Shown one piece after another: positions 37,670 to 46,837 of a DNA stretch of 64,000 nt. The DNA is from Citrobacter amalonaticus. GTDB lineage: Bacteria; Pseudomonadota; Gammaproteobacteria; Enterobacterales; Enterobacteriaceae. How positions within the stretch are numbered: position 1 is the first letter of the stretch; each line of letters begins with the position of its first letter. The translations under genes and the position numbers were made by a program. The notes beneath the pieces are model-generated. The model did not search any database. It was not told where the DNA came from and saw nothing but the letters and a program-made list of their open reading frames with translations. The stretch is taken from positions 2,170,001 through 2,234,000 of the forward strand of contig NZ_AP024585.1 in the NCBI RefSeq assembly GCF_018323885.1, in the 5' to 3' direction.

Positions 37670-38710
37670 ATGAGTGACAACATCCGTGTAGGACTGATTG
37701 GCTACGGATACGCCAGTAAAACGTTCCATGCCCCCCTGATTGATGGCACGCCGGGACTGGAACTGGCCGTCGTTTCCAGTAGCGATGCAGCGAAAGTGAA
37801 GGCGGACTGGCCTTCCGTGGCCGTTGTCTCTGAGCCGAAGCATCTGTTTAACGACCCTAATATTGATCTGATCGTCATACCCACACCAAACGATACCCAT
37901 TTCCCGCTGGCCAAAGCGGCGCTGGAAGCGGGTAAACATGTGGTGGTTGATAAACCTTTCACCGTGACACTGTCACAAGCGCGCGAACTGGATGCGCTGG
38001 CACGCAGTCTGGGACGGGTGCTCTCTGTTTTCCACAACCGTCGTTGGGACAGTGACTTTTTGACCCTGAAAGCGATGCTGGCGGAAGGCGTTTTGGGTGA
38101 GGTCGCCTATTTTGAATCGCATTTCGACCGCTTTCGTCCGCAGGTACGGGATCGCTGGCGTGAGCAAGGGGGACCGGGAAGCGGTATCTGGTACGATCTG
38201 GCACCGCATCTGCTTGATCAGGCGATCAATCTGTTCGGTCTGCCTGTCAGCATGACGGTAGATTTGGCCCAGTTGCGCCCGGGGGCACAGTCAACGGACT
38301 ACTTCCATGCCACGCTTTCCTACCCGCAGCGTCGGGTGATCTTACACGGTACGATGCTGGCGGCAGCGGAATCGGCGCGTTACATCGTGCATGGTTCGCG
38401 CGGCAGCTATGTGAAGTACGGTCTGGATCCGCAGGAAGAGCGTCTGAAAAATGGCGAGCGCCTGCCGCAAGAAGACTGGGGCTACGATATGCGTGATGGC
38501 ATCGTCACACGCGTTGAAGGCGAAACACGGGTGGAAGAGACCTGGCTGACCGTGCCGGGGAATTATCCGGCGTACTATGCCGGGATCCGCGATGCGTTGA
38601 ATGGTCACGGAGAGAACCCGGTACCGGCGAGCCAGGCTATCCAGATTATGGAACTGATTGAGCTGGGAATTGAGTCGGCGAAACATCGTTCGACGTTATG
38701 TCTTGCCTGA
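37670..38710 (+). CDS. ydgJ: Gfo/Idh/MocA-family oxidoreductase YdgJ
   Basis: This 346-residue NAD(P)-dependent dehydrogenase has an N-terminal Rossmann fold (GLIGYGYASKTFHAP) and the family motif near residue 97, here VVVDKPFTVT in place of EKP. The C-terminal alpha/beta domain holds the likely catalytic HLLDQAINLFG. Length equals E. coli YdgJ. The substrate, probably a sugar or inositol derivative, is unknown. ATG follows ACGAGAGGCATATAT. A MatP site lies in the coding sequence, and a terminator follows. Confidence 0.92.
   Translation: MSDNIRVGLIGYGYASKTFHAPLIDGTPGLELAVVSSSDAAKVKADWPSVAVVSEPKHLFNDPNIDLIVIPTPNDTHFPLAKAALEAGKHVVVDKPFTVTLSQARELDALARSLGRVLSVFHNRRWDSDFLTLKAMLAEGVLGEVAYFESHFDRFRPQVRDRWREQGGPGSGIWYDLAPHLLDQAINLFGLPVSMTVDLAQLRPGAQSTDYFHATLSYPQRRVILHGTMLAAAESARYIVHGSRGSYVKYGLDPQEERLKNGERLPQEDWGYDMRDGIVTRVEGETRVEETWLTVPGNYPAYYAGIRDALNGHGENPVPASQAIQIMELIELGIESAKHRSTLCLA
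37964..37976. other. matS site (MatP binding) within ydgJ
   Basis: GTGACACTGTCAC fits GTGACRNYGTCAC at every position. It lies in the codons just after the VDKPF motif of ydgJ. With the site in lhr it places this window in the Ter macrodomain. Confidence 0.8.
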
Positions 38711-38718
38711 TGTCTGAA

Positions 38719-38748
38719 AGGCCCGATGAATCACGTCGGGCCTCTTTT
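38719..38748 (+). terminator. Terminator of ydgJ
   Basis: AGGCCCGA and TCGGGCCT pair across a short loop, followed by CTTTTCG. It ends just before the stop of convergent add. Confidence 0.85.
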
Positions 38749-38750
38749 CG

Positions 38751-39752
38751 TTATGCCGCCGCCACTTTTTCTCGCAGCGCCTGTTTTTCCGCCGCGTTCA
38801 GGAAGGCGATTTCCAGTCCGTTAATCTGTGCCTGACGAATCTGCTCACGGCTCAGTCCTGCTGCCGGTGCCGCAACGGTATATTCGTGAATGATATCCAC
38901 TCCCTGAACCGCCGGATCGTCAGTATTCAGGCTGGCGAGGACGCCATGCTCGAGGAACGTTTTCAGCGGATGCGCGGACAATGATGCCACGGTGCTGGTC
39001 TGAATATTCGACGTCAGACAGGATTCGATGCCAATCCGTTGTTCCGCGAGGAAATCCATCAGCGCCGGATCCTCAACCGCTTTCACGCCGTGGCCGATGC
39101 GTTCCGCACCCAGTTCGCGAATGGCCTGCCAGATGCTTTCCGGACCGGCAGCTTCTCCGGCGTGCACCGTAATGTGCCAGCCTGCGTCACGCGCGCGGTT
39201 GAAATGGGACAGGAACAGGCTGCCGGGGAAGCCCAGTTCATCACCGGCAAGGTCAAGCGCGGTGATCCGATCGCGGTGCGCCAGCAGTGCTTCCAGCTCC
39301 TGTAGACACGCGGCCTCGCCGAAGGTCCGGCTCATGATGCCTATCAGTTGCGCCTGCACGCCAAAGGTTTTACAGCCTTCATGTACGCCAGCTATGACCG
39401 CTTCCACCACGCCAGCAACCGGCAACTGATGTGTCATTGCCATGTAGCCCGGAGAAAAACGCAGTTCTACATAGTGCAGGCCATTGCGCGCGGCGTCTTC
39501 GATATTTTCAAACGCGACGCGGCGACAGGCGTCGAGGGACGCTAAGACTTTCACGCCCCAGTCCAGTTTCGACAGAAAGCTAACCAGATCCGGTTCAGTG
39601 GCCGTGACCTGTACATGAGGGATCAGCGTTTCAAGGGTTTGCGCGGGGAGGGGCAAATTGAACTGGCGGCCAAGATCCAGAATGGTTTGTGCCCGGATGT
39701 TACCATCAAGGTGGCGATGAATGTCAGTTAACGGCAGGGAATTATCAATCAT
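38751..39752 (-). CDS. add: Adenosine deaminase
   Basis: This 333-residue zinc TIM-barrel enzyme deaminates adenosine and deoxyadenosine to inosine. Metal and catalytic motifs are intact: DIHRHLDGN near residue 9, HAGEA near 197 with the catalytic Glu, RIGHG, and NTDDPAVQG with the last zinc ligand. I chose ATG 39752 ([10 protein letters not shown]) because it equals the E. coli length; an ATG four codons upstream is possible but lacks a better ribosome-binding site. It converges on ydgJ. Confidence 0.97.
   Translation of the reverse strand: MIDNSLPLTDIHRHLDGNIRAQTILDLGRQFNLPLPAQTLETLIPHVQVTATEPDLVSFLSKLDWGVKVLASLDACRRVAFENIEDAARNGLHYVELRFSPGYMAMTHQLPVAGVVEAVIAGVHEGCKTFGVQAQLIGIMSRTFGEAACLQELEALLAHRDRITALDLAGDELGFPGSLFLSHFNRARDAGWHITVHAGEAAGPESIWQAIRELGAERIGHGVKAVEDPALMDFLAEQRIGIESCLTSNIQTSTVASLSAHPLKTFLEHGVLASLNTDDPAVQGVDIIHEYTVAAPAAGLSREQIRQAQINGLEIAFLNAAEKQALREKVAAA
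39645..39652 (+). other. KOPS octamer, pointing right
   Basis: GGGGAGGG matches GGGNAGGG on the plus strand, within add. Confidence 0.5.
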
Positions 39753-39820
39753 GGTCGCACTCATTATTCGTATATAAAAGTGCGAGCTATTATAAAAACA
39801 AAAGCAGGAGAAAAGCTATG

Positions 39821-39848
39821 TTGCGCAATGATTAATTCCATTGCGCAA
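39821..39848 (-). terminator. Perfect inverted repeat after malY, probable terminator
   Basis: TTGCGCAATG (39821-39830) and CATTGCGCAA (39839-39848) are perfect 10-base arms with an 8-base AT loop. On the minus strand it directly follows the malY stop; T residues after it are sparse (CATAGCTTTTC). Confidence 0.65.
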
Positions 39849-39854
39849 CCGGGG

Positions 39855-41027
39855 TCAGCGTACCGATCGGATCGCGTTAATTAATCCGTTCACGCCTTTT
39901 TCGAGTTTTGAACGTGGACAACCGGCATTCAGTCGTACAAAACTGCGTCCTTCATCACCGTAAGTAAAGCCGGGCATGATGGCGATTTTTTCCTGCTGAA
40001 TCAGCGCATTCTGCAATGCATTATCATCAACGTTTAATACCCGCAGATCGATCCACGCGAGATAGGTCGACTGCGGCACCGGCCAGTTAAGTTCAGGAAA
40101 AGCGTCGTTCAGCGTATCTGCAATGTAGTGTAGATTGTCCCGGAGATACGCCCGTAGCGCGTCCAGCCACGGCTCACCCTGTTCATAGGCCGCGATATGA
40201 GCAGTCAGTGCCAGCACGGCGGGAGAGGACAGACCGTCGCGACCTTTCAACGCGTTGAGATACGTATCACGACTGTCAGCGTCTTCAATCATCCCGTAAG
40301 CGCCGGTTAACGCCGGAATATTGAAGCTTTTGGAGCCAGAGGTAAACAGCGCCCAATTGTCACGCGCCACATTGCTCCAGGGGATGTGCGGCTGTTCGCC
40401 CCAGACCATATCCATATGAATTTCATCAGATATGACCCGCACGCCGTGACGCTGGCAGCGTTCCGCCATCGCTTCCAGTTCCTCGCGCGTCCAGACTTTA
40501 CCGGTCGGGTTATGCGGACTGCACAGCAGCAAAATTTTACTTTCCGGACGCGCCAGCGCCGCATCCAGTTTCTCTATATCGCAATGCCAGTGGCCATTGC
40601 GCTGTTCCAGTGCCACCGGAACAACATGGCGCTGATTGCCTTCGATAGCCTTATAGAATGCGTCATAGGCTGGGGTATGGAGCACCACGCCGTCACCGAC
40701 AGAAGACCACTGGCGGATGAGCTGTGACACCATATAGATCACGGAAGGGCCATACACCAGCGATCCGGTATCGATACGCGTATTGTGGCGCCGGGCAAAC
40801 CAGTGGGCAATCGCGCCGAGAAACGCCTCATTCTTCCAGCGACTGTAGCCCAGCACACCGTGAGCGAGGCGCTGATTCAGCGCCTCCAGGATGCAGGGAG
40901 CCGTCGCGAAATCCATATCAGAGATAGTAAACGGCAGCAGGTCGGCAGTGCCGAAGCGATCGGCTACGTAATCCCATTGCGTGCACCATGTACCGTGACG
41001 GTCAACAACCTGTGAAAAATCAAACAT
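39855..41027 (-). CDS. malY: MalY: PLP-dependent C-S beta-lyase and MalT antagonist
   Basis: This 390-residue class I/II aminotransferase-fold protein matches E. coli MalY in length. The PLP lysine lies in TSGSKSFNIPALTGAYG. It has cystathionine beta-lyase activity and separately binds MalT to inhibit the maltose regulon. It is the second gene of malXY, 10 bases after malX, under the control of MalI, whose gene is divergent. Confidence 0.96.
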   Translation of the reverse strand: MFDFSQVVDRHGTWCTQWDYVADRFGTADLLPFTISDMDFATAPCILEALNQRLAHGVLGYSRWKNEAFLGAIAHWFARRHNTRIDTGSLVYGPSVIYMVSQLIRQWSSVGDGVVLHTPAYDAFYKAIEGNQRHVVPVALEQRNGHWHCDIEKLDAALARPESKILLLCSPHNPTGKVWTREELEAMAERCQRHGVRVISDEIHMDMVWGEQPHIPWSNVARDNWALFTSGSKSFNIPALTGAYGMIEDADSRDTYLNALKGRDGLSSPAVLALTAHIAAYEQGEPWLDALRAYLRDNLHYIADTLNDAFPELNWPVPQSTYLAWIDLRVLNVDDNALQNALIQQEKIAIMPGFTYGDEGRSFVRLNAGCPRSKLEKGVNGLINAIRSVR

Positions 41028-41037
41028 GTGCGTGTCC

Positions 41038-42630
41038 TTATGCCTGAACGGTGTTCATCAGACCGGCCATTTCATCTTTAACCGACTGGACCTGCGGGCC
41101 AATCACCACCTGCAGGTTATGTTGATTCAACTGCACGACACCAATGGCACGATTGTCCTTCAGCGCCTGCACATCAACCTGCGACATATCCTTAACAGAA
41201 AGACGCAGTCGGGTAATGCAGTTATCCAGAGTAACGATGTTATCCGCACCGCCCAGCGCAGCCAGAATAGCAGGTACGTTATAACCTGATTTTCCCGGCG
41301 TACCGGCAACGGCTTTTTCGATCGAGCTGGCAATCTCACTGTCACGACCCGGTGTTTTGAGGTTAAAGCGAGTGATAGCGAAGCGGAAGATAGCATAGTA
41401 CACCACGAACCAGACTGCCGCGACGACCGGTACCAGATACCATTTGGTGGACAGTCCGTGGAGGATCCCAAACACCACAAAGTCAATGATATTGCCGTCA
41501 GTATTACCGATAGTCACACCCAGAACCGACATCATGGTAAAGCCCAGACCGGTCAGCAATGCGTGAATGACATACAGCACCGGAGCGACAAACAGGAACA
41601 GGAATTCCAGTGGTTCCGTGGTGCCGCCAACGACGCAGGCAATCAGACCCGAGATCAGCAGCCCTTTGATCTTGTGACGATTCTCAGGACGCGCGCAGTG
41701 GTACATCGCTAACGCCGCACCTGGCAAGCCGCCGAGAAATGCCGGCATTTTACCCTGTGACAGGAAGCGGGTGGCGCTTTCTGAGAAGCCCTGCGTGGTC
41801 GGGCAACTCAGTTGCGCCTGGAAAATGGTCAGCGCGCCGCTCACCGTATGACCGCACACTTCCTGGGTGCCCCCGGCGTCGGTAAAACGAATTAACGCCA
41901 CCAGAATGTGATGCAAACCAAACGGCAACAGCAGGCGTTCGCCCGTACCAAACAGCATCGGACCAAAGTCGCCCGCACTGTTAATCATATGACCCAGACC
42001 GCTGATCCCCATCGCGAAAACCGGCCACACCAACGGGATCACCAGACCAACCAGTCCCATCACCACTGAGGAGACGATTGGGACAAAGCGGGTGCCGCCG
42101 AAGAAGGCCAGCGCATCCGGCAAACGAATGTAATGAAAACGCTCGTGCAGCATCCACACGATAATACCGGCGATTACCGCACCGAGGATCCCGGTGTCAA
42201 TTGACTGAATACCGAGGATATTCTGGATGTTGTTGGCTTTCAGGACCGCCGCATCGGTGGTCGGCAGAATACCCTTTGCTGTCAGCCAGAAGTTGACGGC
42301 GAGGTTCATTACCGCGTAACCGACAAAACCGGCAAACGCCGCCACGCCTTTGTTTTCGCGCGCCAGCCCAAGCGGGATCGCAATACAGAACATCACCGGC
42401 AGGAAACTGAAGGCAAAGGAGCCAACTTTGCTCATCCAGGTAAAGATGGCCTGTAGCACCGGATTACCCAGTGCCGGAAGCAGGGTGATCACATCGTGGC
42501 TGCTTAGCGAACTGCCAATCCCCAGCATAATCCCGCAAAACGAAAGCAGCGCCACGGGCAGCATAAACGTTTTCCCTAACTGCTGGAAAAATTCCCACAG
42601 CGTAATTTTTGGTGTTGTTTTCGCCGTCAT
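41038..42630 (-). CDS. malX: PTS permease MalX (EIICB)
   Basis: This 530-residue PTS enzyme II of the glucose/maltose family has an N-terminal IIC membrane domain of about ten helices and a C-terminal IIB domain. The phosphocysteine motif is NCITRLRL, near residue 470. Length equals E. coli MalX. E. coli MalX can move glucose and maltose but its natural substrate is unclear. It is first in malXY and carries two MalI boxes upstream. Confidence 0.96.
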   Translation of the reverse strand: MTAKTTPKITLWEFFQQLGKTFMLPVALLSFCGIMLGIGSSLSSHDVITLLPALGNPVLQAIFTWMSKVGSFAFSFLPVMFCIAIPLGLARENKGVAAFAGFVGYAVMNLAVNFWLTAKGILPTTDAAVLKANNIQNILGIQSIDTGILGAVIAGIIVWMLHERFHYIRLPDALAFFGGTRFVPIVSSVVMGLVGLVIPLVWPVFAMGISGLGHMINSAGDFGPMLFGTGERLLLPFGLHHILVALIRFTDAGGTQEVCGHTVSGALTIFQAQLSCPTTQGFSESATRFLSQGKMPAFLGGLPGAALAMYHCARPENRHKIKGLLISGLIACVVGGTTEPLEFLFLFVAPVLYVIHALLTGLGFTMMSVLGVTIGNTDGNIIDFVVFGILHGLSTKWYLVPVVAAVWFVVYYAIFRFAITRFNLKTPGRDSEIASSIEKAVAGTPGKSGYNVPAILAALGGADNIVTLDNCITRLRLSVKDMSQVDVQALKDNRAIGVVQLNQHNLQVVIGPQVQSVKDEMAGLMNTVQA

Positions 42631-42681
42631 CTAACGACTCCTTGTGCAAATCCATCGGTAATGAGAAAATTTGATCAAGAA

Positions 42682-42697
42682 GATAAAACGTTTTATC
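42682..42697. promoter_or_regulatory. MalI operator near malX
   Basis: GATAAAACGTTTTATC is a perfect 16-base palindrome, 52 bases upstream of the malX ATG. It is identical to the copy near malI. In E. coli MalI binds such sites in both divergent promoters. Confidence 0.92.
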
Positions 42698-42760
42698 ACT
42701 TTTTAGTGCGGTGAAAATCACATTATCAAACGATATTAACGCGTATAAATAGAGGTAATA

Positions 42761-42776
42761 GATAAAACGTTTTATC
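42761..42776. promoter_or_regulatory. MalI operator near malI
   Basis: This is an identical 16-base palindrome to that at 42682, with centres 79 bases apart, about seven and a half helical turns. It lies 31 bases upstream of the malI start and should give autoregulation. Confidence 0.92.
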
Positions 42777-42806
42777 TGTCACATTATCAGGGAGTCTGGC
42801 GTTTTT

Positions 42807-43835
42807 ATGGCCATAGCCAAAAAAATCACTATCCACGATGTTGCACTGGCGGCGGGCGTCTCCGTCAGCACGGTTTCACTGGTACTCAGCGGCAAAGGTC
42901 GTATTTCAACCGCCACCGGCGAACGGGTGAATGCGGCGATAGAACAACTCGGTTTTGTGCGTAACCGTCAGGCTTCGGTGTTACGGGGGGGCCAGAGCGG
43001 AGTGATTGGATTGATTGTCCGCGATCTGTCGGCTCCGTTTTATGCTGAACTGACGGCGGGATTAACGGAAGCACTGGAAGCACAGGGCCGGATGGCGTTT
43101 TTATTGCATGGTGGTCAGGATGGTGAACAACTGGCGCAGCGTTTTGCCATGCTCCTGAATCAGGGCGTTGACGGCGTGGTGATCGCCGGGGCGGCGGGCA
43201 GCAGCGATGACCTGCGCCTGATGGCGGAAGAAAAGGGCATTCCGGTGGTTTTCGCCTCGCGAGCCAGTTATCTGGACGACGTAGATACCGTGCGTCCGGA
43301 CAATATGCAGGCCGCGCAATTGTTGACGGAGCATCTGATTCGTCACGGTCATCAGCGCATTGCATGGTTGGGTGGGCAGAGTTCATCATTAACGCGTGCG
43401 GAACGCGTCGGCGGCTATTGTGCGACACTGCTGAAATACGGTTTACCGTTTCACAGCGACTGGGTCATGGAATGCGCATCCAGCCAGAAGCAGGCCGCCG
43501 AGGCCATCGGCGCGTTACTACGACGCAATCCGACCATCAGCGCCGTGGTGTGCTACAACGAAACGATTGCGATGGGCGCATGGTTTGGCCTGATGCGGGC
43601 GGGACGGCAGAGCGGTGAAGTGGGGGTTGATCGCTACTTTGAGCAGCAGGTTTCATTAGGCGCCTTTGCCGATGTGGCGGAAAACGCGCTGGACGATCTG
43701 CCAATTGTCTGGGCGACAATGCCGGCGCGGGAAATGGGCTACAGTCTGGCGGAACGCATCCTGCAACGCATTGCGCGTGAGGAAAGTCACACCCGCAGTC
43801 AGACGCTATCTGCGCGACTGGTGGTGCAAGAATAA
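42807..43835 (+). CDS. malI: LacI-family repressor MalI
   Basis: This 342-residue LacI/GalR-type repressor has an N-terminal helix-turn-helix (TIHDVALAAGVSVSTVSLVLSGKGRIS) and a periplasmic-binding-protein-like core. It represses malXY and itself through the two identical palindromes in the divergent region. The inducer is unknown. Length matches E. coli MalI. In E. coli it is next to hdhA and uidRABC; here ydgA follows after 26 bases, so that block is absent. Confidence 0.96.
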   Translation: MAIAKKITIHDVALAAGVSVSTVSLVLSGKGRISTATGERVNAAIEQLGFVRNRQASVLRGGQSGVIGLIVRDLSAPFYAELTAGLTEALEAQGRMAFLLHGGQDGEQLAQRFAMLLNQGVDGVVIAGAAGSSDDLRLMAEEKGIPVVFASRASYLDDVDTVRPDNMQAAQLLTEHLIRHGHQRIAWLGGQSSSLTRAERVGGYCATLLKYGLPFHSDWVMECASSQKQAAEAIGALLRRNPTISAVVCYNETIAMGAWFGLMRAGRQSGEVGVDRYFEQQVSLGAFADVAENALDDLPIVWATMPAREMGYSLAERILQRIAREESHTRSQTLSARLVVQE

Positions 43836-43854
43836 ACCCCTCCGCAGAGGGGTT
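43835..43854. terminator. Short hairpin between malI and ydgA
   Basis: AACCCCTC and GAGGGGTT form a perfect 8-bp stem with a CGCA loop, overlapping the malI stop codon. The U-tract is weak. It lies between convergent genes. Confidence 0.55.
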
Positions 43855-43861
43855 CTGGTGA

Positions 43862-45343
43862 TTACGGCTGGGGCAGCACCATGCCGAACATTCCGACAAA
43901 CTCCTCCAGCGGCATCTTCTTCCCGTTTAAGGTCACCTGACCATTCGCGTACTGCAGGCTGGTGCCAATGGTGTTGTCCTCAAGGGTGGTAATGCGGAAC
44001 ATCTGTCCCATCGCGGCCAGGCCTTTCACCTGCTGGTTGGCAAGTTTAGCGGCTTCATCCTGCTGATAACCTTCCAGACGGGCGACCTGAGTCATAAACT
44101 CAACGGCCATATCCACCGGAATTGACAGCTTACCGTCGAGCGATTTCACCGAGCGGTCGACTTCGTCGGCCAGCGTTTGCGGTTCACCTTGCGCGGTGGC
44201 CGGATCCTTCAGGAACAGGGACAAATTCAGCGCCGTTTCGCCTTTGGCATTTTTCCAGCTCAACGGCGCAATGGTAATGACCGGTTCGCCTTTCATCAAC
44301 AGCGGCAGGGCACCAAAGAAAGCTTCGGTCACTTTCTGCTGATACAGTTCCGGGTTGTCCGCCACGTCCGGCTGCGATAACAGCGCCTGGGTCTGGGCAT
44401 TATACTGCTGGCTAAACTGATGCCATGCCGCGCCGTCAATCTGACCGACTTTCAGCGTCAGCTTGCCGCTTCCCAGATCCTGATTCTGAACCTTGAGGCT
44501 GTTCAGGGTGTAATCCAGTTGGCTGTTGATGGTTTTACCGTCATCCACGAGATCGGTCTTCCCACTGATCTCCATGCCTTCCAGCAGCGCCATCTCTTTG
44601 CCTTCAACGGCGAGGGCCATTTTCCCAATCGTGACTTTCTGATCGCCGACGCGCTCACCAAAGCTGGCAAGCGTGCTGGAACCTTCTGTTTTCAGGTCGT
44701 TAAAGGAGAGCTGGACCTTTTGATCGTACTCGTTCACCGCATCGACCAGACCGCTCTTCGCTTCACCGGAAAGGGAAACCACGTTGCCTTCTTTATCGGC
44801 ATTGAAAATAAATTCGCCGCCGCTGAAGGCGACTTTCTCCGCCCCTTTTTCGTAGTTCAGCGGTTTCAGCGACATTGCGGAACGGGTATCGCCGCTGTAG
44901 CTGATTCGCGAATTGATCTCAAAAGGCGTTTCACCTTTCGCCATCTCAAAGAGCGGTTTGCTGACGTCATTGTTGACCAGGGTCGTCTTCACCGAGGCCA
45001 TCGACGGCAGAAGATTAAAGGTTTTCAGTTGCGCGAACGGGAAGGGGCCGTGATCGACGGATTCGTCAAGCACCACGCTTTGGCCAGCTTTCAGCCAGGG
45101 ATTTTCTTTTCCGGCCACCGGCTTGAGCACCAACTGTAACTGGCTGCTGAAGATGCCACGCTGATAGTTCTGATAAGCGAGTTCCACGTTTGCTTCCGGC
45201 GCGGTGAGTTTAATCTGCGCATTGGCCTGGTCGACCATCTCAGCAAGATGGGTTTCCAGCTTTTTACCTGTGTACCACGCACCGCCCGTCCAGACGACGC
45301 CGAGTGCGACAATCACACCTGCAGCTACCAGCGATTTTTTCAT
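43862..45343 (-). CDS. ydgA: DUF945 family protein YdgA
   Basis: This 493-residue protein of the YdgA/DUF945 family is close to E. coli YdgA (502). A single N-terminal hydrophobic segment (VAAGVIVALGVVWTGGAWYTG) anchors a large extracytoplasmic region rich in beta structure, ending in NGQVTLNGKKMPLEEF. Its function is unknown; the family is related to AsmA-like proteins by architecture only as inference. It is downstream of manA on the same strand, with a terminator between. Confidence 0.88.
   Translation of the reverse strand: MKKSLVAAGVIVALGVVWTGGAWYTGKKLETHLAEMVDQANAQIKLTAPEANVELAYQNYQRGIFSSQLQLVLKPVAGKENPWLKAGQSVVLDESVDHGPFPFAQLKTFNLLPSMASVKTTLVNNDVSKPLFEMAKGETPFEINSRISYSGDTRSAMSLKPLNYEKGAEKVAFSGGEFIFNADKEGNVVSLSGEAKSGLVDAVNEYDQKVQLSFNDLKTEGSSTLASFGERVGDQKVTIGKMALAVEGKEMALLEGMEISGKTDLVDDGKTINSQLDYTLNSLKVQNQDLGSGKLTLKVGQIDGAAWHQFSQQYNAQTQALLSQPDVADNPELYQQKVTEAFFGALPLLMKGEPVITIAPLSWKNAKGETALNLSLFLKDPATAQGEPQTLADEVDRSVKSLDGKLSIPVDMAVEFMTQVARLEGYQQDEAAKLANQQVKGLAAMGQMFRITTLEDNTIGTSLQYANGQVTLNGKKMPLEEFVGMFGMVLPQP
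45039..45046 (+). other. KOPS octamer, pointing right
   Basis: GGGAAGGG on the plus strand, within ydgA. Confidence 0.5.
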
Positions 45344-45351
45344 ATTGTTTA

Positions 45352-45387
45352 TCCATAAAATGAAACCAGGCGGTAGAGACCGCCTGG
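45352..45387 (-). terminator. Terminator downstream of manA
   Basis: On the minus strand CCAGGCGGT and ACCGCCTGG form a perfect 9-bp stem with a 4-base loop, followed by TTTCATTTTAT. It isolates manA from ydgA. Confidence 0.85.
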
Positions 45388-45444
45388 CAAAGTCATAAGC
45401 CGATTACAAGCTTAGCAAGAGTAACTACAAAATTCAGTAAGTTG

Positions 45445-46620
45445 CTAGAGTTTGTTGTAAACCCGCGCCACACGGCCCACGCCGCTGACGCTCACCGGCG
45501 ACTCTTCGGCGCTGATAAATGCCGATTCTCCCGGTTTCAGCACCAGGCGCTGCTCGCCTTTGCGCAGGATAGCTTCGCCCTCAACGCAGAAGAGTATCGC
45601 GGCGCTTTGCTGGTCAATCGCGGTTTCTTGCGCAGACAGGTCGTGCAGGGAGAACGCGAAATCATTAACCGGGATCGGGAAATCAAGTTCCGCGCCATGT
45701 TTCACCGGCGTGGTCAACAACTGGTTCGCCGGTTTTGCTTCAAACTTCACATTGGCAACCAGTTCCGGAATGTCGATGTATTTCGGCGTCAGACCCGCGC
45801 GCAGCACGTTATCGGAGTTGGCCATCACTTCCAGCGCCACACCTTGCAGATAGGCATGCGGCGTTTCGGCGAACAGGAACATCGCTTCACCTGGATTGAG
45901 CTTCACCACGTTCAGTAGCAGAGGTGAGAAGAGGCCGCTGTCGTCCGGGTAAAACTCCGCGATAAGACGGATGGTCTGCCACGGCTCGCCTTGCTGGGTT
46001 TCCAGCGCCGCTTTCAGAATTGCCAGCGCACGGGATTTCTCCTCACCCTGCATACTTAACAGAGCGGCAAACAACTGGCTCAGCCGCTCGGCGTTGGGCT
46101 GTTCGAGAAAATGAGCGATGGCAGTGTGTGCACCAGCCACCGGTTGCAGCAGCGAAACGATTTCAGAGAACTCGCGAAACGCGTTCATGGCAAGGAACGG
46201 GGTCAGCGCGAAGACCAGCTCCGGCTTGTGATTGGGATCTTTGTAGTTGCGCTCTGCGGCATCCATCGGGATACCGGCGGCGTTCTCTTTAGCGAAGCCA
46301 ATTTCAGAATTGCGCTTGTTCGGATGCACCTGGATGGACAGCGGCTGCGCGGCGCAAAGCACTTTGAACAGGAACGGCAATTCGCCGAATCGCTTTGCCA
46401 CGGCATCACCCAGCAGCGCGGATTGATTGCCGTCAATCACATCGCGCAGCGAGACGACCTGACCGCTGGCATCTTCAATTTTCGAACTGCTTTTCGGGTG
46501 GGCGCCCATCCACAGCTCTGCCATAGGTAACTGCTGCGGATTCGCCAGACCATAGAGTTCCGTCAGCGCCGTTTTACTTCCCCAGGCGTAGTTCTGCACG
46601 GAGTTGATGAGTTTTTGCAT
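45445..46620 (-). CDS. manA: Mannose-6-phosphate isomerase
   Basis: This 391-residue type I phosphomannose isomerase interconverts mannose-6-phosphate and fructose-6-phosphate, linking mannose use to GDP-mannose and capsule sugars. Zinc ligand motifs are visible: SIQVHPNK, HKPELVFAL and AETPHAYLQG. The start is ATG at 46620 (MQKLINSVQNYAWGS), as in E. coli; a TTG two codons upstream is less likely. It is divergent from fumA across 217 bases. Confidence 0.97.
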   Translation of the reverse strand: MQKLINSVQNYAWGSKTALTELYGLANPQQLPMAELWMGAHPKSSSKIEDASGQVVSLRDVIDGNQSALLGDAVAKRFGELPFLFKVLCAAQPLSIQVHPNKRNSEIGFAKENAAGIPMDAAERNYKDPNHKPELVFALTPFLAMNAFREFSEIVSLLQPVAGAHTAIAHFLEQPNAERLSQLFAALLSMQGEEKSRALAILKAALETQQGEPWQTIRLIAEFYPDDSGLFSPLLLNVVKLNPGEAMFLFAETPHAYLQGVALEVMANSDNVLRAGLTPKYIDIPELVANVKFEAKPANQLLTTPVKHGAELDFPIPVNDFAFSLHDLSAQETAIDQQSAAILFCVEGEAILRKGEQRLVLKPGESAFISAEESPVSVSGVGRVARVYNKL

Positions 46621-46837
46621 GTTCAATGCCCTGTTGCAAGTTGGAAATCAGTGGGAACTTAATTCGACTATTAAAGCAAGAAACCTGTGGGAAGTAACCT
46701 GTGGGCGCAAAAAGTCGTACTTGTCTCAGTTTTTGTTAAAAAATTGTGTAGGATAGTGTAACTCGCTTTTAACGAGGGCAATGGAACATCTGCCCTGAAG
46801 CCTAAGAAAATCAGACCGAGCAGTAAGTGAGAGAACA

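Noticed and set aside
46682..46705. Direct repeat AACCTGTGGG upstream of manA/fumA
   Set aside because: Two 10-base copies 14 bases apart may be chance, and I cannot link them to a known regulator.
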